Positions 55,561 to 64,000 of a DNA stretch of 64,000 nt are shown piece after piece. Position numbers and translations under genes: made by a program. The stretch covers positions 78,901 through 142,900 of the forward strand of contig NZ_JAEDAL010000008.1 of the NCBI RefSeq assembly GCF_016093295.1. The letters are read 5' to 3'. The notes beneath the pieces are model-generated. The model searched no databases, was not told where the DNA came from, and saw only the letters and a list, made by a program, of their open reading frames with translations. The first letter of the stretch is position 1; the number at the start of each line of letters is the position of its first letter. The DNA comes from Inhella gelatinilytica (GTDB taxonomy: Bacteria; Pseudomonadota; Gammaproteobacteria; Burkholderiales; Burkholderiaceae_C).

Positions 55561-55956
55561 TTAGGCGACGTAGCAGAGCACTTCGCCGCCGATACCGGCA
55601 GCGCGCGCCTTGCGGTCGGTCATCACGCCCTTGGGCGTGGTGATGATCGCAACACCCAGACCGTTCATCACGGACGGAATGTCGTGACGGCCCTTGTAGA
55701 TGCGCAGGCCAGGACGGCTCACACGCTCAATGCGCTCGATCACCGGACGACCGGCGTAATACTTCAACTCGATCTCGAGCTCCGGACGTGCCGCATCGCC
55801 GCGCACCACGAAGTTCTCGATGTAACCCTCATCCTTCAAGACCTTGGCAATCGCCACCTTGAGTTTGGAGGAGGGCATGCTCACGCTCGACTTTTCAACC
55901 AACTGCGCATTGCGAATGCGAGTCAGCATGTCGGCGATCGGATCACTCATGCTCAT
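55561..55956 (-). CDS. rpsH: Ribosomal protein S8
   Basis: A 131-residue S8 ([20 protein letters not shown]) with the C-terminal [20 protein letters not shown] region. It binds 16S rRNA helix 21 and in E. coli represses the spc operon. Complete. Confidence 0.98.
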   Translation of the reverse strand: MSMSDPIADMLTRIRNAQLVEKSSVSMPSSKLKVAIAKVLKDEGYIENFVVRGDAARPELEIELKYYAGRPVIERIERVSRPGLRIYKGRHDIPSVMNGLGVAIITTPKGVMTDRKARAAGIGGEVLCYVA

Positions 55957-55980
55957 GGATAAATCTCCAAATCCTGCCGA

Positions 55981-56286
55981 TTACCAGCTGGCCTTGATGA
56001 CACCGGGGATGTCACCCTTGAACGCCAGTTCACGGATCTTGCTACGACCCAGACCGAAGGTGCGGAAAGTGCCGCGCGCACGACCGGTCAACTCGCAACG
56101 ATTGCGCAGACGGGTCGGATTCGCGTTGCGGGGCAGCTTCTGCAACTCCAGGCGGGCGGCGTAGCGCTCTTCGTCACTGCGCTTGGCGTCATTGATAATG
56201 ACCTTCAGCTCAGCGTACTTTTTCGCGAACTTGGCCACCAGCTTTTCGCGCTTTTGCTCGCGCTGCTTGATCGAAACCTTTGCCAT
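55981..56286 (-). CDS. rpsN: Ribosomal protein S14
   Basis: A 101-residue S14 started at [20 protein letters not shown] (56286). It is the zinc-free long form ([20 protein letters not shown] with no CxxC pair). Part of the 30S head. Confidence 0.97.
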   Translation of the reverse strand: MAKVSIKQREQKREKLVAKFAKKYAELKVIINDAKRSDEERYAARLELQKLPRNANPTRLRNRCELTGRARGTFRTFGLGRSKIRELAFKGDIPGVIKASW

Positions 56287-56297
56287 GGTGCTCAGCC

Positions 56298-56837
56298 TCA
56301 GTTCTTGAAGGGGAACTTGAAAGCCGCCAGCAGTGCCTTGGCTTCCTCGTCGTTCTTGGCCGTCGTGGTGATGCTGATATTCAGACCACGCAGAGCATCC
56401 ACCTTGTCGTATTCGATTTCCGGGAAGATGATCTGTTCTTTGCAACCGATGTTGTAGTTGCCACGGCCATCAAACGAACGGCCCGAGATACCACGGAAGT
56501 CGCGAACACGAGGCAGCGCGATCGTCACGAAGCGATCCAGGAATTCGTACATCTGGGCGCCGCGCAACGTGACCATGCAACCGATGGGCACGTTTTCGCG
56601 GATCTTGAAGCCGGCGATAGCCTTACGGGACTTGGTCACCACAGGCTTCTGACCAGCAATCTTGGTCAGATCGCCCACAGCGTGGTCCATGACCTTCTTG
56701 TCCGCCACCGCCTCACTCACACCCATGTTCAGGGTGATCTTGGTGATCCGGGGAACTTCCATGATGGAGGCGTAGCCGAATTTTTCCTTCAGCTGCGGCA
56801 CCACTTTTTCGCGGTAAAACGCTTGCAAACGAGCCAT
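56298..56837 (-). CDS. rplE: Ribosomal protein L5
   Basis: A 179-residue L5 started at [20 protein letters not shown] (56837). It binds 5S rRNA and contacts P-site tRNA. The C-terminus ends AAFKFPFKN, as in relatives. Confidence 0.98.
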   Translation of the reverse strand: MARLQAFYREKVVPQLKEKFGYASIMEVPRITKITLNMGVSEAVADKKVMDHAVGDLTKIAGQKPVVTKSRKAIAGFKIRENVPIGCMVTLRGAQMYEFLDRFVTIALPRVRDFRGISGRSFDGRGNYNIGCKEQIIFPEIEYDKVDALRGLNISITTTAKNDEEAKALLAAFKFPFKN

Positions 56838-56847
56838 AGCGCCCTCG

Positions 56848-57165
56848 TCAAATCTTGATTTCGGCGCCGGTGCTCTTGAAGACACGCACTTTCTTGCCGT
56901 CTTCTTGCACCTTGATCCCAACGCGGTCGGCTTTGCCGGTTTCCGCATTGAAGATGGCGACGTTCGATTGATGGATCGGCATGGCCTTATCCACCACCCC
57001 ACCGGTCGTACCCTTCATCGGGTTCGGCTTGACGTGCTTTTTGGCCACATTCACGCCATCGACGATCAGACGATCGGCATCCACGCGCTGAGCAACCGTG
57101 CCACGCTTGCCCTTGTCGCGACCCGTCAAAACGATGACTTGGTCGCCCGTACGAATCTTGTTCAT
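56848..57165 (-). CDS. rplX: Ribosomal protein L24
   Basis: A 105-residue L24 with the KOW motif ([20 protein letters not shown]) at the start. It is an assembly initiator of the 50S subunit near the exit tunnel. Confidence 0.97.
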   Translation of the reverse strand: MNKIRTGDQVIVLTGRDKGKRGTVAQRVDADRLIVDGVNVAKKHVKPNPMKGTTGGVVDKAMPIHQSNVAIFNAETGKADRVGIKVQEDGKKVRVFKSTGAEIKI

Positions 57166-57185
57166 TGCTGTCCTTTCGCCGCGCT

Positions 57186-57554
57186 TTACAGCACTTCCGG
57201 CGCCAGCGACACGATCTTCATGAAGCGCTCGCTGCGCAGTTCACGAGTGACCGGGCCAAAGATGCGGGTGCCGATCGGCTCCAGCTTGGCATTGAGCAGC
57301 ACGGCGGCATTGCCGTCGAACTTCACCAGCGAGCCATCCTGGCGGCGCACACCTTTTGCCGTGCGCACGACCACCGCGTTGTAGACCTCGCCCTTCTTGA
57401 CGCGGCCACGCGGTGCAGCTTCTTTGATGCTGACCTTGATGACATCACCAATGCCGGCGTAGCGACGCTTGGAGCCACCCAGCACCTTGATGCACATGAC
57501 GGACTTCGCGCCCGTGTTGTCCGCGACCTCGAGTCGCGATTGCATTTGGATCAT
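57186..57554 (-). CDS. rplN: Ribosomal protein L14
   Basis: A 122-residue L14 started at [20 protein letters not shown] (57554), with a beta-barrel core and SLAPEVL end. First gene of the spc operon here; its own promoter lies about 170 bases upstream. Confidence 0.98.
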   Translation of the reverse strand: MIQMQSRLEVADNTGAKSVMCIKVLGGSKRRYAGIGDVIKVSIKEAAPRGRVKKGEVYNAVVVRTAKGVRRQDGSLVKFDGNAAVLLNAKLEPIGTRIFGPVTRELRSERFMKIVSLAPEVL

Positions 57555-57708
57555 GTCAATTCCCAACTTTTCCCAGCCACAACAGCAGCCGAGCAGTCTT
57601 GGGCCCGTAAGCCTCAGTAGCGCACAACCTTTTTGGTCACACACCGCATCGGCGGTTGAGGGCAGAAACCGAGCCCCTCAGTCCAGCAGTTTGCGCCAGA
57701 TGAAAAAA

Positions 57709-57725
57709 GCTCAGCGAAGCCCAGC
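57709..57725 (-). terminator. Short hairpin with T6 downstream of the peroxiredoxin gene
   Basis: GCTGGGC-TTC-GCTGAGC with one mismatch, followed directly by TTTTTT on the minus strand. It overlaps the expected start point of the rplN promoter, so it could stop readthrough from upstream while leaving the new transcript unaffected. Confidence 0.5.
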
Positions 57726-57755
57726 ATTATGGGTCAATCAAAACCCTGATGTCAA
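57726..57755 (-). promoter_or_regulatory. Sigma-70 promoter for the spc operon
   Basis: A perfect TTGACA (57750-57755) and CATAAT (57726-57731) separated by 18 bases, reading toward rplN. This is the clearest promoter in the window. Confidence 0.75.
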
Positions 57756-57775
57756 GCGGAACTTGGAGGTGGCTG

Positions 57776-58276
57776 TCAAATTCGCGCCAACATGGCGTCA
57801 GCGCGGCTCACCTCAAACTTGCCCGGAGCTTCCACCTGCAAGTCGGCAATCTGGCCGTCTTTAAGGAGCATCGCGAATCGCTGGGACCGAACGCCCATGC
57901 CCTTGGCGGTCAGATCCAGCGTCAGGCCGAGCGCCTTGGTCAGTTCCGCACTCCCATCCGCCAGCATGCGGACCACTCCGGTGGCACCCATGGATTTGCC
58001 CCAGGCATGCATGACGAACGCATCATTCACGGAGACGCACCAAATTTCATCGATGCCCTTTTCTTTGATGGTCGCCGCCAGGGCGACATACCCCGGCAAG
58101 TGCTGCGCGGAGCAAGTCGGGGTGTACGCGCCGGGCAAGGCGAATAGGAGAATGGTTTTGCCACGGGCCGCTTCAGCCACAGACACCGGATTGGGGCCGA
58201 CGGTGCACCCCTCTGCGGCCTCTTCCAAGAATTCATAAACCGTTACTGACGGCAGTGCGTGACCCAACGCGATCAT
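57776..58276 (-). CDS. Peroxiredoxin (Prx5-like)
   Basis: A 166-residue peroxiredoxin started at MIALGHALPSVTVYEFLEEA, behind GGAG. The active-site loop is PGAYTPTCS (peroxidatic Cys in the TPTC motif), and a conserved catalytic Arg is present near the C-terminus of the fold. It reduces peroxides with thiol donors. It is inserted between rpsQ and rplN, which belong to different classical operons, with hairpins on both sides. Confidence 0.92.
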   Translation of the reverse strand: MIALGHALPSVTVYEFLEEAAEGCTVGPNPVSVAEAARGKTILLFALPGAYTPTCSAQHLPGYVALAATIKEKGIDEIWCVSVNDAFVMHAWGKSMGATGVVRMLADGSAELTKALGLTLDLTAKGMGVRSQRFAMLLKDGQIADLQVEAPGKFEVSRADAMLARI

Positions 58277-58297
58277 GTTCAACTCCGGAAATGAAAA

Positions 58298-58328
58298 CGC
58301 CGCCCGCTGCAGGATGCAACGTGCGGCG
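58298..58328 (-). terminator. Terminator-like hairpin after rpsQ
   Basis: CGCCGC and GCGGCG arms around an inner TGCA-TCC-TGCA pairing, followed by TTTTC on the minus strand. It would end the S10 transcript before the peroxiredoxin gene. Confidence 0.6.
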
Positions 58329-58351
58329 CGGTATCGGCTACGGCGACAGCC

Positions 58352-58624
58352 TTAGACGATTTGGGCCTTCTCGACCAGGCGGGTCACAACCCAGTTCTTG
58401 GTCTTGGAGAACGGACGGCTTTCGGCGATCTCCACCACATCGCCCATCTTGTACTCACCCGCTTCATCGTGGGCGTGGTACTTGCGGGACGAGGCAACGA
58501 TCTTGCCATAGAGCGCGTGCTTGGTACGACGTTCGACCAAAACGGTAACCGTCTTGGCGCGCTTGTCGCTGACCACGCGACCCACGAGGGTGCGAACGAC
58601 CTTCTCAGCAGCAGCTTGCGTCAT
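58352..58624 (-). CDS. rpsQ: Ribosomal protein S17
   Basis: A 90-residue S17 ([20 protein letters not shown]) with an OB-like fold, of normal length. It overlaps the rpmC stop by four bases. Confidence 0.97.
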   Translation of the reverse strand: MTQAAAEKVVRTLVGRVVSDKRAKTVTVLVERRTKHALYGKIVASSRKYHAHDEAGEYKMGDVVEIAESRPFSKTKNWVVTRLVEKAQIV

Positions 58625-58821
58625 TTGGCCGCCTCCTTCTTCTTCTGAGCCAAGACCGTCTTCACACGGGCGATGTCACGGCGCGTTTGGCCGAGCATCG
58701 AGTGATTGGACAGTTGCTGGGTCGCCTTTTGCATGCGCAGGCCGAAGTGGGCTTTGAGCAAGTCCTTGACTTCCTTTTCCAGCGCGGCCACGTCTTTGGT
58801 ACGCAGTTCAGATGCTTTCAT
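58621..58821 (-). CDS. rpmC: Ribosomal protein L29
   Basis: A 66-residue two-helix L29 ([20 protein letters not shown]), started at 58821; ends KKEAAK. It sits near the exit tunnel where trigger factor and SRP dock. Confidence 0.97.
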   Translation of the reverse strand: MKASELRTKDVAALEKEVKDLLKAHFGLRMQKATQQLSNHSMLGQTRRDIARVKTVLAQKKKEAAK

Positions 58822-58832
58822 CTGGATTCCCC

Positions 58833-59249
58833 TTAGGCGCCGATGCGGCGTTCCACGAAGGTGCACTTCAGCGGCAGCTTGGCTGCAGCCAGAGTGAACG
58901 CCTCGCGGGCCAGCGCTTCGGGCACGCCGTTCAGTTCATAGAGCACCTTACCGGGCACGATTTCGGCCACGTAGTACTCCGGGTTGCCCTTACCGTTACC
59001 CATCCGCACTTCGGCCGGCTTCTTGCTGATCGGCTTGTCCGGGAAGATGCGGATAAAGATGCGGCCACCGCGCTTGATGTGGCGCGAAATGGCACGACGG
59101 GCGGCTTCAATTTGACGGGCCGTGATACGACCGCGTTCGGTGGCCTTGAGACCAAATTCACCGAACGAAACATCGGCGCCACGGGTGGCGACGCCGGTGT
59201 TGCGGCCCTTTTGCTCCTTGCGGAATTTGCGACGTGCTGGTTGCAGCAT
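58833..59249 (-). CDS. rplP: Ribosomal protein L16
   Basis: A 138-residue L16 ([20 protein letters not shown]) with the MGNGKG region and the C-terminal [12 protein letters not shown]. It helps position A-site tRNA. Confidence 0.98.
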   Translation of the reverse strand: MLQPARRKFRKEQKGRNTGVATRGADVSFGEFGLKATERGRITARQIEAARRAISRHIKRGGRIFIRIFPDKPISKKPAEVRMGNGKGNPEYYVAEIVPGKVLYELNGVPEALAREAFTLAAAKLPLKCTFVERRIGA

Positions 59250-59261
59250 GTTCTATTCTCC

Positions 59262-60068
59262 TTAGGCGCCAGCGCCAGGGGCGCCGCCCTCGGGCTTGCG
59301 CGCCACGCGACGGGGACGGTCGCCCGCACCACCTTCGCCCGGCTTGCCATCACGACCCCGACCCGGACCGGGACGGCCCGGACGGCGGTTACGACGATCG
59401 TCTTCGCCCTCAACGCTCTTGAGCACCGGCGCTTCGCCGTTGGCCAAGCGGTCGCCACGGTAGACCCAGACCTTGACGCCGATGACGCCATAGGTGGTCT
59501 TGGCTTCCGAAGTGCCGTAGTCGATGTCCGCCTTCAGGGTGTGAAGGGGCACGCGACCTTCGCGATACCACTCGGTACGGGCGATTTCGATGCCGTTCAG
59601 ACGACCGGCCGACATGATCTTGATGCCCTGAGCACCCAAGCGCATGGCGTTCTGCATCGCACGCTTCATGGCGCGACGGAACATGATGCGCTTTTCGAGC
59701 TGCTGGGTGATGGAGTCAGCGATCAACTGAGCATCGACTTCAGGCTTGCGCACTTCTTCGATGTTGACCGCGACGGGCACGCCCAGACGCTTGGCCAGTT
59801 CGGCCTTCAGGTTTTCGATGTCTTCGCCCTTCTTGCCGATCACCACGCCCGGGCGAGCCGAGAAAATGGTGATGCGGGCATTCTTGGCCGGACGCTCGAT
59901 CAAGATGCGCGAGACCGCTGCATTCTTGAGCTTGGTCTTCAGGTAATCGCGAACCGCCAAGTCTTCAGCCAGCATGCCGGCGAAGTTGCGGCTCGACGCA
60001 TACCAACGCGACGACCAATTGCGGGTGACGGGAAGGCGGAAGCCAACCGGATGGATTTTCTGTCCCAT
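59262..60068 (-). CDS. rpsC: Ribosomal protein S3
   Basis: A 268-residue S3 ([20 protein letters not shown]) with a KH domain ([18 protein letters not shown]) and a C-terminal domain, followed by a long Arg/Gly/Pro-rich tail ([20 protein letters not shown]) beyond the usual 233 residues. The tail is common in Burkholderiales. It lies at the mRNA entry site. Confidence 0.97.
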   Translation of the reverse strand: MGQKIHPVGFRLPVTRNWSSRWYASSRNFAGMLAEDLAVRDYLKTKLKNAAVSRILIERPAKNARITIFSARPGVVIGKKGEDIENLKAELAKRLGVPVAVNIEEVRKPEVDAQLIADSITQQLEKRIMFRRAMKRAMQNAMRLGAQGIKIMSAGRLNGIEIARTEWYREGRVPLHTLKADIDYGTSEAKTTYGVIGVKVWVYRGDRLANGEAPVLKSVEGEDDRRNRRPGRPGPGRGRDGKPGEGGAGDRPRRVARKPEGGAPGAGA

Positions 60069-60083
60069 AGTCCTTTAGCCCCC

Positions 60084-60413
60084 TCAGTTACCAACGGTCA
60101 GGTAGATGTGACACGTCGGCTTGCTGATGCGGTTGCCGCGACCCTTTGCCCGCGCCGTGAAGCGCTTGAGCGTGGTGCCTTGTTCGACGTAAATCGAGGT
60201 CACCTTCAGGGCGTCGATATCCGCGCCATCGTTGTGCTCGGCGTTGGCAATGGCCGACTCGAGCGCCTTCTTGATGATGCCGGCAGCCTTCTTCTGGGTG
60301 AAGGTCAGGATGTTCAGCGCCTGATCCACCTTCTTGCCGCGGATCATGTCCGCCACAAGACGACCTTTGTCCACAGAAAGGCGAATGCCGCGCACGCTAG
60401 CTTTGGTTTGCAT
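60084..60413 (-). CDS. rplV: Ribosomal protein L22
   Basis: A 109-residue L22 ([20 protein letters not shown]) when started at 60413, where AAGG lies at workable spacing; an ATG three codons earlier (60422) is possible. Its beta-hairpin lines the exit tunnel. Confidence 0.97.
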   Translation of the reverse strand: MQTKASVRGIRLSVDKGRLVADMIRGKKVDQALNILTFTQKKAAGIIKKALESAIANAEHNDGADIDALKVTSIYVEQGTTLKRFTARAKGRGNRISKPTCHIYLTVGN

Positions 60414-60424
60414 GGTGGCCATCC

Positions 60425-60703
60425 TTACTTCTTACCAGCCTTCTTGTCGGCCGGGTGGCCTTTGAAGGTGCGAGTCAGCGCGAATTCACCCAGCTTGTGG
60501 CCGACCATTTGGTCGCTCACATACACGGGAACGTGCTGACGTCCGTTGTGCACGGCAATGGTCAGACCAATGAACTCGGGCAAGATGGTCGAGCGACGCG
60601 ACCAGGTCTTGATCGGCTTCTTGTCCTTGTTGGCGCTGGCCTTTTCGACCTTGGCCATCAGGTGGGCGTCGACGAACGGGCCCTTCTTAAGAGAACGACT
60701 CAT
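60425..60703 (-). CDS. rpsS: Ribosomal protein S19
   Basis: A 92-residue S19 ([20 protein letters not shown]) of standard length; ends PADKKAGKK. Part of the 30S head near bridge B1a. Confidence 0.98.
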   Translation of the reverse strand: MSRSLKKGPFVDAHLMAKVEKASANKDKKPIKTWSRRSTILPEFIGLTIAVHNGRQHVPVYVSDQMVGHKLGEFALTRTFKGHPADKKAGKK

Positions 60704-60712
60704 GGCGACCCC

Positions 60713-61537
60713 TTATTTCTTGCGACGCGAGACGATGAACGTCTGCGTGCGCTTGTTGGAACGGGTACGGAAGCCCTTGGTCATGGTGTTCCACGGAGAC
60801 ACCGGAACCTGGCCTTCGCCCGTGCGGCCTTCGCCACCACCGTGCGGGTGGTCCACCGGGTTCATGGCGGTACCACGAACGGTCGGACGGATACCCAGCC
60901 AGCGCTTGGCGCCAGCCTTACCGTATTGACGCAGGTTGTGTTCTTCGTTGCTCACTTCACCCAAGGTGGCGCGGCAGTCGATGTGCACCTTGCGAACTTC
61001 ACCCGAGCGCAGACGGATCTGAGCGTAGGCGCCATCGCGGGCCATCAGCGTCACCGACGTACCAGCCGAGCGAGCGATTTGCCCCCCCTTGCCAGGCAAC
61101 AACTCAACGCAGTGAATGGTCGAACCGATGGGAATGTTGCGAATCGGCAGAGCGTTACCCGGCTTGATCGGGGCTTCAGCACCGCTCAAAATCGTGGCAC
61201 CAACGGCCAAGTTGCGCGGGGCGATGATGTAACGACGTTCGCCGTCGGCATAGCACACCAGAGCGATGTGCGCCGTGCGGTTGGGGTCGTACTCGATGCG
61301 CTCCACTTTCGCAGGGATGCCATCCTTGTTGCGGCGGAAGTCGACCACGCGATAGTGGTGCTTGTGACCACCGCCCTTGTGGCGCATGGTGATGTGACCG
61401 TTGTTGTTACGGCCCGACTTCTGCTTTTGCGGCTCGAGCAACGGCGCGTAGCCCTCACCCTTGTGCAGGTGCTTGTGCACCACCTTGACCACGGCACGGC
61501 GGCCGGGCGAGGTCGGCTTGACTTTTACGACGGCCAT
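60713..61537 (-). CDS. rplB: Ribosomal protein L2
   Basis: A 274-residue L2 with the peptidyl-transferase-proximal [20 protein letters not shown] motif. It is a core 50S protein essential for subunit association. Complete. Confidence 0.98.
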   Translation of the reverse strand: MAVVKVKPTSPGRRAVVKVVHKHLHKGEGYAPLLEPQKQKSGRNNNGHITMRHKGGGHKHHYRVVDFRRNKDGIPAKVERIEYDPNRTAHIALVCYADGERRYIIAPRNLAVGATILSGAEAPIKPGNALPIRNIPIGSTIHCVELLPGKGGQIARSAGTSVTLMARDGAYAQIRLRSGEVRKVHIDCRATLGEVSNEEHNLRQYGKAGAKRWLGIRPTVRGTAMNPVDHPHGGGEGRTGEGQVPVSPWNTMTKGFRTRSNKRTQTFIVSRRKK

Positions 61538-61851
61538 TACGCAGCCTCCCCGGAGAAGTTCAGCTCTTGACCCGGCTTCAGGCTCACATAGGCCTTCTTC
61601 ACGTGGTCACGGCGACCCACACGGCCACCGAAGCGCTTGGTCTTGCCCTTGACGTTCACGACGCTGACCGAGGCCACTTCGACCTTGAACATCAGCTCCA
61701 CGGCCGCCTTGATTTCAGGCTTGGTGGCGTCGCGCATCACCTTGAACAGCACTTGGTTGTGCTTTTCGCCGACGGTCGTGGCCTTTTCGCTCACGATGGG
61801 CGCCAGCAGCACCTGGGCCAAACGGCCCTCGTCAAACTTCGGCGCGCTCAT
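61537..61851 (-). CDS. rplW: Ribosomal protein L23
   Basis: A 104-residue L23 ([20 protein letters not shown]) with the [17 protein letters not shown] basic loop. It is the docking site for trigger factor and SRP at the tunnel exit. It shares one base with rplB. Confidence 0.98.
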   Translation of the reverse strand: MSAPKFDEGRLAQVLLAPIVSEKATTVGEKHNQVLFKVMRDATKPEIKAAVELMFKVEVASVSVVNVKGKTKRFGGRVGRRDHVKKAYVSLKPGQELNFSGEAA

Positions 61852-62468
61852 TCGAACATCTCCTTGAGCTGCTCCAACGCCGCCTTGGTCACCAGCACCT
61901 TCTTGAAGTGCACCAGCGACAGCGGGTCAGCGTGACGCGGCTCGATCACCAACACGTTGTGCAGGTTGCGCGAAGCCAGGAACAGGTTGTCATCCACCTC
62001 GTCCGCAATCAGCAGCACCGATTGCAGGCCCATGGCCTTGAACTTGGCGGCCAGCAGCTTGGTCTTCGGGGCCTCGACCTTGATCGAGTCCACAACAGCC
62101 ATGCGGCCTTCGCGAGCCAGCTGCGACAGGATCGCGGCCATGCCAGCGCGGTACATCTTCTTGTTCAGCTTGTGGCTGAAGTTCTCGTCCGGACGGTTCG
62201 GGAAAATCCGACCGCCTCCACGCCACAGCGGCGAAGAGGTCATACCGGCACGAGCATTACCCGTACCCTTTTGACGGAAAGGCTTCTTGGTCGAGTGCTT
62301 GACTTCGCCACGATCCTTCTGGGCGCGGGTGCCTTGACGGGCATTGGCCTGATAGGCCACGACGACCTGGTGAACCAGGGCCTCGTTGTATTCGCGGGCG
62401 AAGACGGTGTCGGCGGCGTCAACCTTACCGGCAGCCTGGCCCTGCTCATTCAGGAGCTCGAGTTGCAT
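61848..62468 (-). CDS. rplD: Ribosomal protein L4
   Basis: A 206-residue L4 ([20 protein letters not shown]), started at the ATG overlapping the rplC stop as TGATG; a GTG one codon before is possible. It has the tunnel loop [20 protein letters not shown]. In E. coli L4 regulates the S10 operon. Confidence 0.97.
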   Translation of the reverse strand: MQLELLNEQGQAAGKVDAADTVFAREYNEALVHQVVVAYQANARQGTRAQKDRGEVKHSTKKPFRQKGTGNARAGMTSSPLWRGGGRIFPNRPDENFSHKLNKKMYRAGMAAILSQLAREGRMAVVDSIKVEAPKTKLLAAKFKAMGLQSVLLIADEVDDNLFLASRNLHNVLVIEPRHADPLSLVHFKKVLVTKAALEQLKEMFE

Positions 62469-63136
62469 CACTGGGCTCCTTTGCTCTTGGCCTTGACGGC
62501 CGGGCGCACGACCACGTGGCCGTTCTTGCTACCCGGAACGGCGCCTTTCACCAGCAACAGCTGGCGGGCTTCGTCAATGCGCACGATGTCCAGGTTCTGG
62601 GTGGTGACGGTTTCGTCGCCCATGTGACCAGTCATCTTCTTGCCCGGGAACACGCGACCCGGATCCTGCGCCATCGAGATCGAGCCCGGCACGTTGTGCG
62701 AACGGCTGTTACCGTGCGACGCGCGCTGCGAGCTGAAATTGTGGCGCTTGATGGTGCCGGCATAGCCCTTACCGATCGACGTGCCCTGCACATCGACCTT
62801 TTGGCCCGTGGCGAACAGCGTCACCGGAACAGCGGCGCCAGCCTTGTATTCGGCAGCGACTTCCGGCGACACACGGAATTCCTTCAGCACTTCACCGGCT
62901 TCCACACCCGCTTTCGCGAAGTGGCCGGCTTCGGGCTTGACGACACGGGAGGCCTTGCGGGCACCAAACGCCACTTGCAGCGCGGTGTAGCCGTCGGTCT
63001 CCTGGGTCTTGACCTGGACCACGCGGTTGTTGGACACATCCAGCACCGTCACGGGGATGGTGTCACCATCGTCCGTAAAGATGCGCATCATGCCCACCTT
63101 GCGGCCCAGCAATCCGAGGCGATTGCTAAGACTCAT
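62468..63136 (-). CDS. rplC: Ribosomal protein L3
   Basis: A 222-residue L3 ([20 protein letters not shown]) with the extended loop [20 protein letters not shown] reaching toward the peptidyl-transferase centre, and a normal C-terminus. It begins a separate transcription unit, since a terminator precedes it. Confidence 0.98.
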   Translation of the reverse strand: MSLSNRLGLLGRKVGMMRIFTDDGDTIPVTVLDVSNNRVVQVKTQETDGYTALQVAFGARKASRVVKPEAGHFAKAGVEAGEVLKEFRVSPEVAAEYKAGAAVPVTLFATGQKVDVQGTSIGKGYAGTIKRHNFSSQRASHGNSRSHNVPGSISMAQDPGRVFPGKKMTGHMGDETVTTQNLDIVRIDEARQLLLVKGAVPGSKNGHVVVRPAVKAKSKGAQ

Positions 63137-63147
63137 TGCTTTCTCCA

Positions 63148-63164
63148 GCCTCGATATCCGAGGC
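63148..63164 (-). promoter_or_regulatory. Hairpin at the rplC ribosome site
   Basis: GCCTCG/CGAGGC perfect 6-base stem ending two bases before the GGAGAAAG ribosome site of rplC. It could influence translation; an L4-type control is possible but speculative. Confidence 0.4.
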
Positions 63165-63321
63165 CTTTGTTTGACACACCCGACATCGATTGGCCGGGCG
63201 CCCTAGTTTGGCTGCGAACAAACTTTGCACGCAACCACTCCCCTGCGCACCAAGGCACACAGGGAAAGCCCGCGATTCTAGGGGCATTCAATGCCTCCGT
63301 GCAAATATTATTTGTTCAGCC

Positions 63322-63346
63322 AAAAGAAAAGCGGCCCGCAGGCCGC
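63322..63346 (-). terminator. Terminator between rpsJ and rplC
   Basis: GCGGCC-TGCG-GGCCGC perfect 6-base stem followed by TTTTCTTTT on the minus strand, about 20 bases after the rpsJ stop. A classic intrinsic terminator. Confidence 0.8.
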
Positions 63347-63365
63347 CTCTCTAAAGCTGCAGGAT

Positions 63366-63677
63366 TTACTGCAACTTGATCTCGACGTCCACGCCAGCCG
63401 GCAAATCCAGCTTCATCAGGGCATCCACCGTCTTGTCGGTGGGGTCCACGATGTCCATCAGACGCTGATGGGTACGGATTTCGAACTGGTCACGGCTGGT
63501 CTTGTTGACGTGCGGCGAACGCAGGATGTCGAAACGCTCCAGGCGCGTCGGCAGGGGCACGGGGCCCTTGACGATGGCACCGGTACGCTTGGCCGTGTCA
63601 ACGATCTCCAGCGCCGATTGGTCGATCAGCTTGTAATCGAAGGCCTTGAGGCGAATGCGGATTTTTTGCTTTTGCAT
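63366..63677 (-). CDS. rpsJ: Ribosomal protein S10
   Basis: A 103-residue S10 ([20 protein letters not shown]) started at the ATG at 63677, which gives the family length; an ATG two codons earlier also exists. It doubles as NusE in antitermination. Paired with tuf upstream. Confidence 0.97.
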   Translation of the reverse strand: MQKQKIRIRLKAFDYKLIDQSALEIVDTAKRTGAIVKGPVPLPTRLERFDILRSPHVNKTSRDQFEIRTHQRLMDIVDPTDKTVDALMKLDLPAGVDVEIKLQ

Positions 63678-63717
63678 GTTCATGGCCGGCGGCGGGCCGC
63701 CGACCCCTCAAGGTTAA

Positions 63718-64000
63718 TTACTCGATGATGGTCGCCACAACGCCCGAACCCACGGTACGGCCACCTTCACGGATGGCGAAACGCAGGCCTTGCTCCATGG
63801 CGATCGGGGCGATCAGCTTGACCGTGATCGACACGTTGTCGCCCGGCATCACCATTTCCTTGTCCTTCGGCAACTCGATCGAGCCGGTCACGTCGGTCGT
63901 GCGGAAATAGAACTGCGGACGGTAGTTGTTGAAGAACGGGGTGTGACGGCCGCCCTCTTCCTTCGACAAGATGTACACCTCGCCGGTGAAGTGGGTGTGC
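63718..64000 (-). CDS. tuf: Elongation factor Tu, C-terminal part
   Basis: Partial gene entering from the right edge: the visible 93 residues ([20 protein letters not shown], ending [11 protein letters not shown]) are the third beta-barrel domain of EF-Tu. It brings aminoacyl-tRNA to the ribosome. The stop is 40 bases before rpsJ. Confidence 0.97.
   Translation of the reverse strand, partial: HTHFTGEVYILSKEEGGRHTPFFNNYRPQFYFRTTDVTGSIELPKDKEMVMPGDNVSITVKLIAPIAMEQGLRFAIREGGRTVGSGVVATIIE

Noticed and set aside
58812..60539. Very long plus-strand frame across rplP, rpsC and rplV
   Set aside because: It is antisense to highly conserved ribosomal-protein genes; the length comes from GC-rich third positions.
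60455..61570. Long plus-strand frame opposite rpsS and rplB
   Set aside because: Antisense shadow of conserved genes; no start site or family.

Overview
The window is a GC-rich proteobacterial chromosome segment. The right end (46.4-64 kb) carries a run of S10, spc and alpha ribosomal-protein genes in the order typical of Burkholderiales: infA sits between secY and rpmJ, and dsbD follows rplQ. A Comamonadaceae-like member is the best guess, inferred from gene order and protein sequence only.

The core right arm is read entirely on the minus strand. It runs tuf (partial)-rpsJ, then rplC to rpsQ, then a peroxiredoxin gene, then the spc and alpha genes rplN to rplQ, then dsbD and an initiator tRNA. 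Hairpins with T-runs separate tuf-rpsJ from rplC, rpsQ from the peroxiredoxin gene, and the peroxiredoxin gene from rplN. A near-consensus promoter lies just before rplN.

Left of the tRNA-fMet, everything is accessory DNA. At 40.2-45.6 kb lies the most striking locus, a compact RiPP (ribosomally made, modified peptide) cluster. It holds a 64-residue precursor ending in an Arg/His-rich tail, an FxsB-like radical SAM/SPASM enzyme fused to an HExxH domain, a peptide-arginase-like (UPF0489-type) protein, a GNAT acetyltransferase and a family 2 glycosyltransferase, joined by stop/start overlaps. A convergent methyltransferase resembling guanidinoacetate N-methyltransferase faces it. At 36.7-40.0 kb an integrase/excisionase module and a divergent Cro/CI-like repressor form the mobility control region.

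At 23.6-36.2 kb, a six-gene operon encodes an expanded type III restriction-modification system (SNF2-like helicase, DUF4391 protein, uncharacterised protein, Mod methyltransferase, uncharacterised protein, Res). It is preceded on the same strand by a two-gene unit whose first product has a HEPN-type RxxxxH motif.

The left 23 kb holds two GTPase-centred membrane gene sets (2.1-8.2 kb with a WYL regulator, and 19.1-23.2 kb with DUF2868/DUF3482 proteins). It also holds duplicated secreted thermonucleases, two NERD-domain genes (one fused to a UvrD-like helicase), several small uncharacterised genes, and remnants of IS5- and IS30-family elements. One IS5 fragment abuts a truncated DUF1810 gene. 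The mixture of defence-like genes, paralogous fragments and IS debris is typical of a genomic island; its outer boundaries are not visible.
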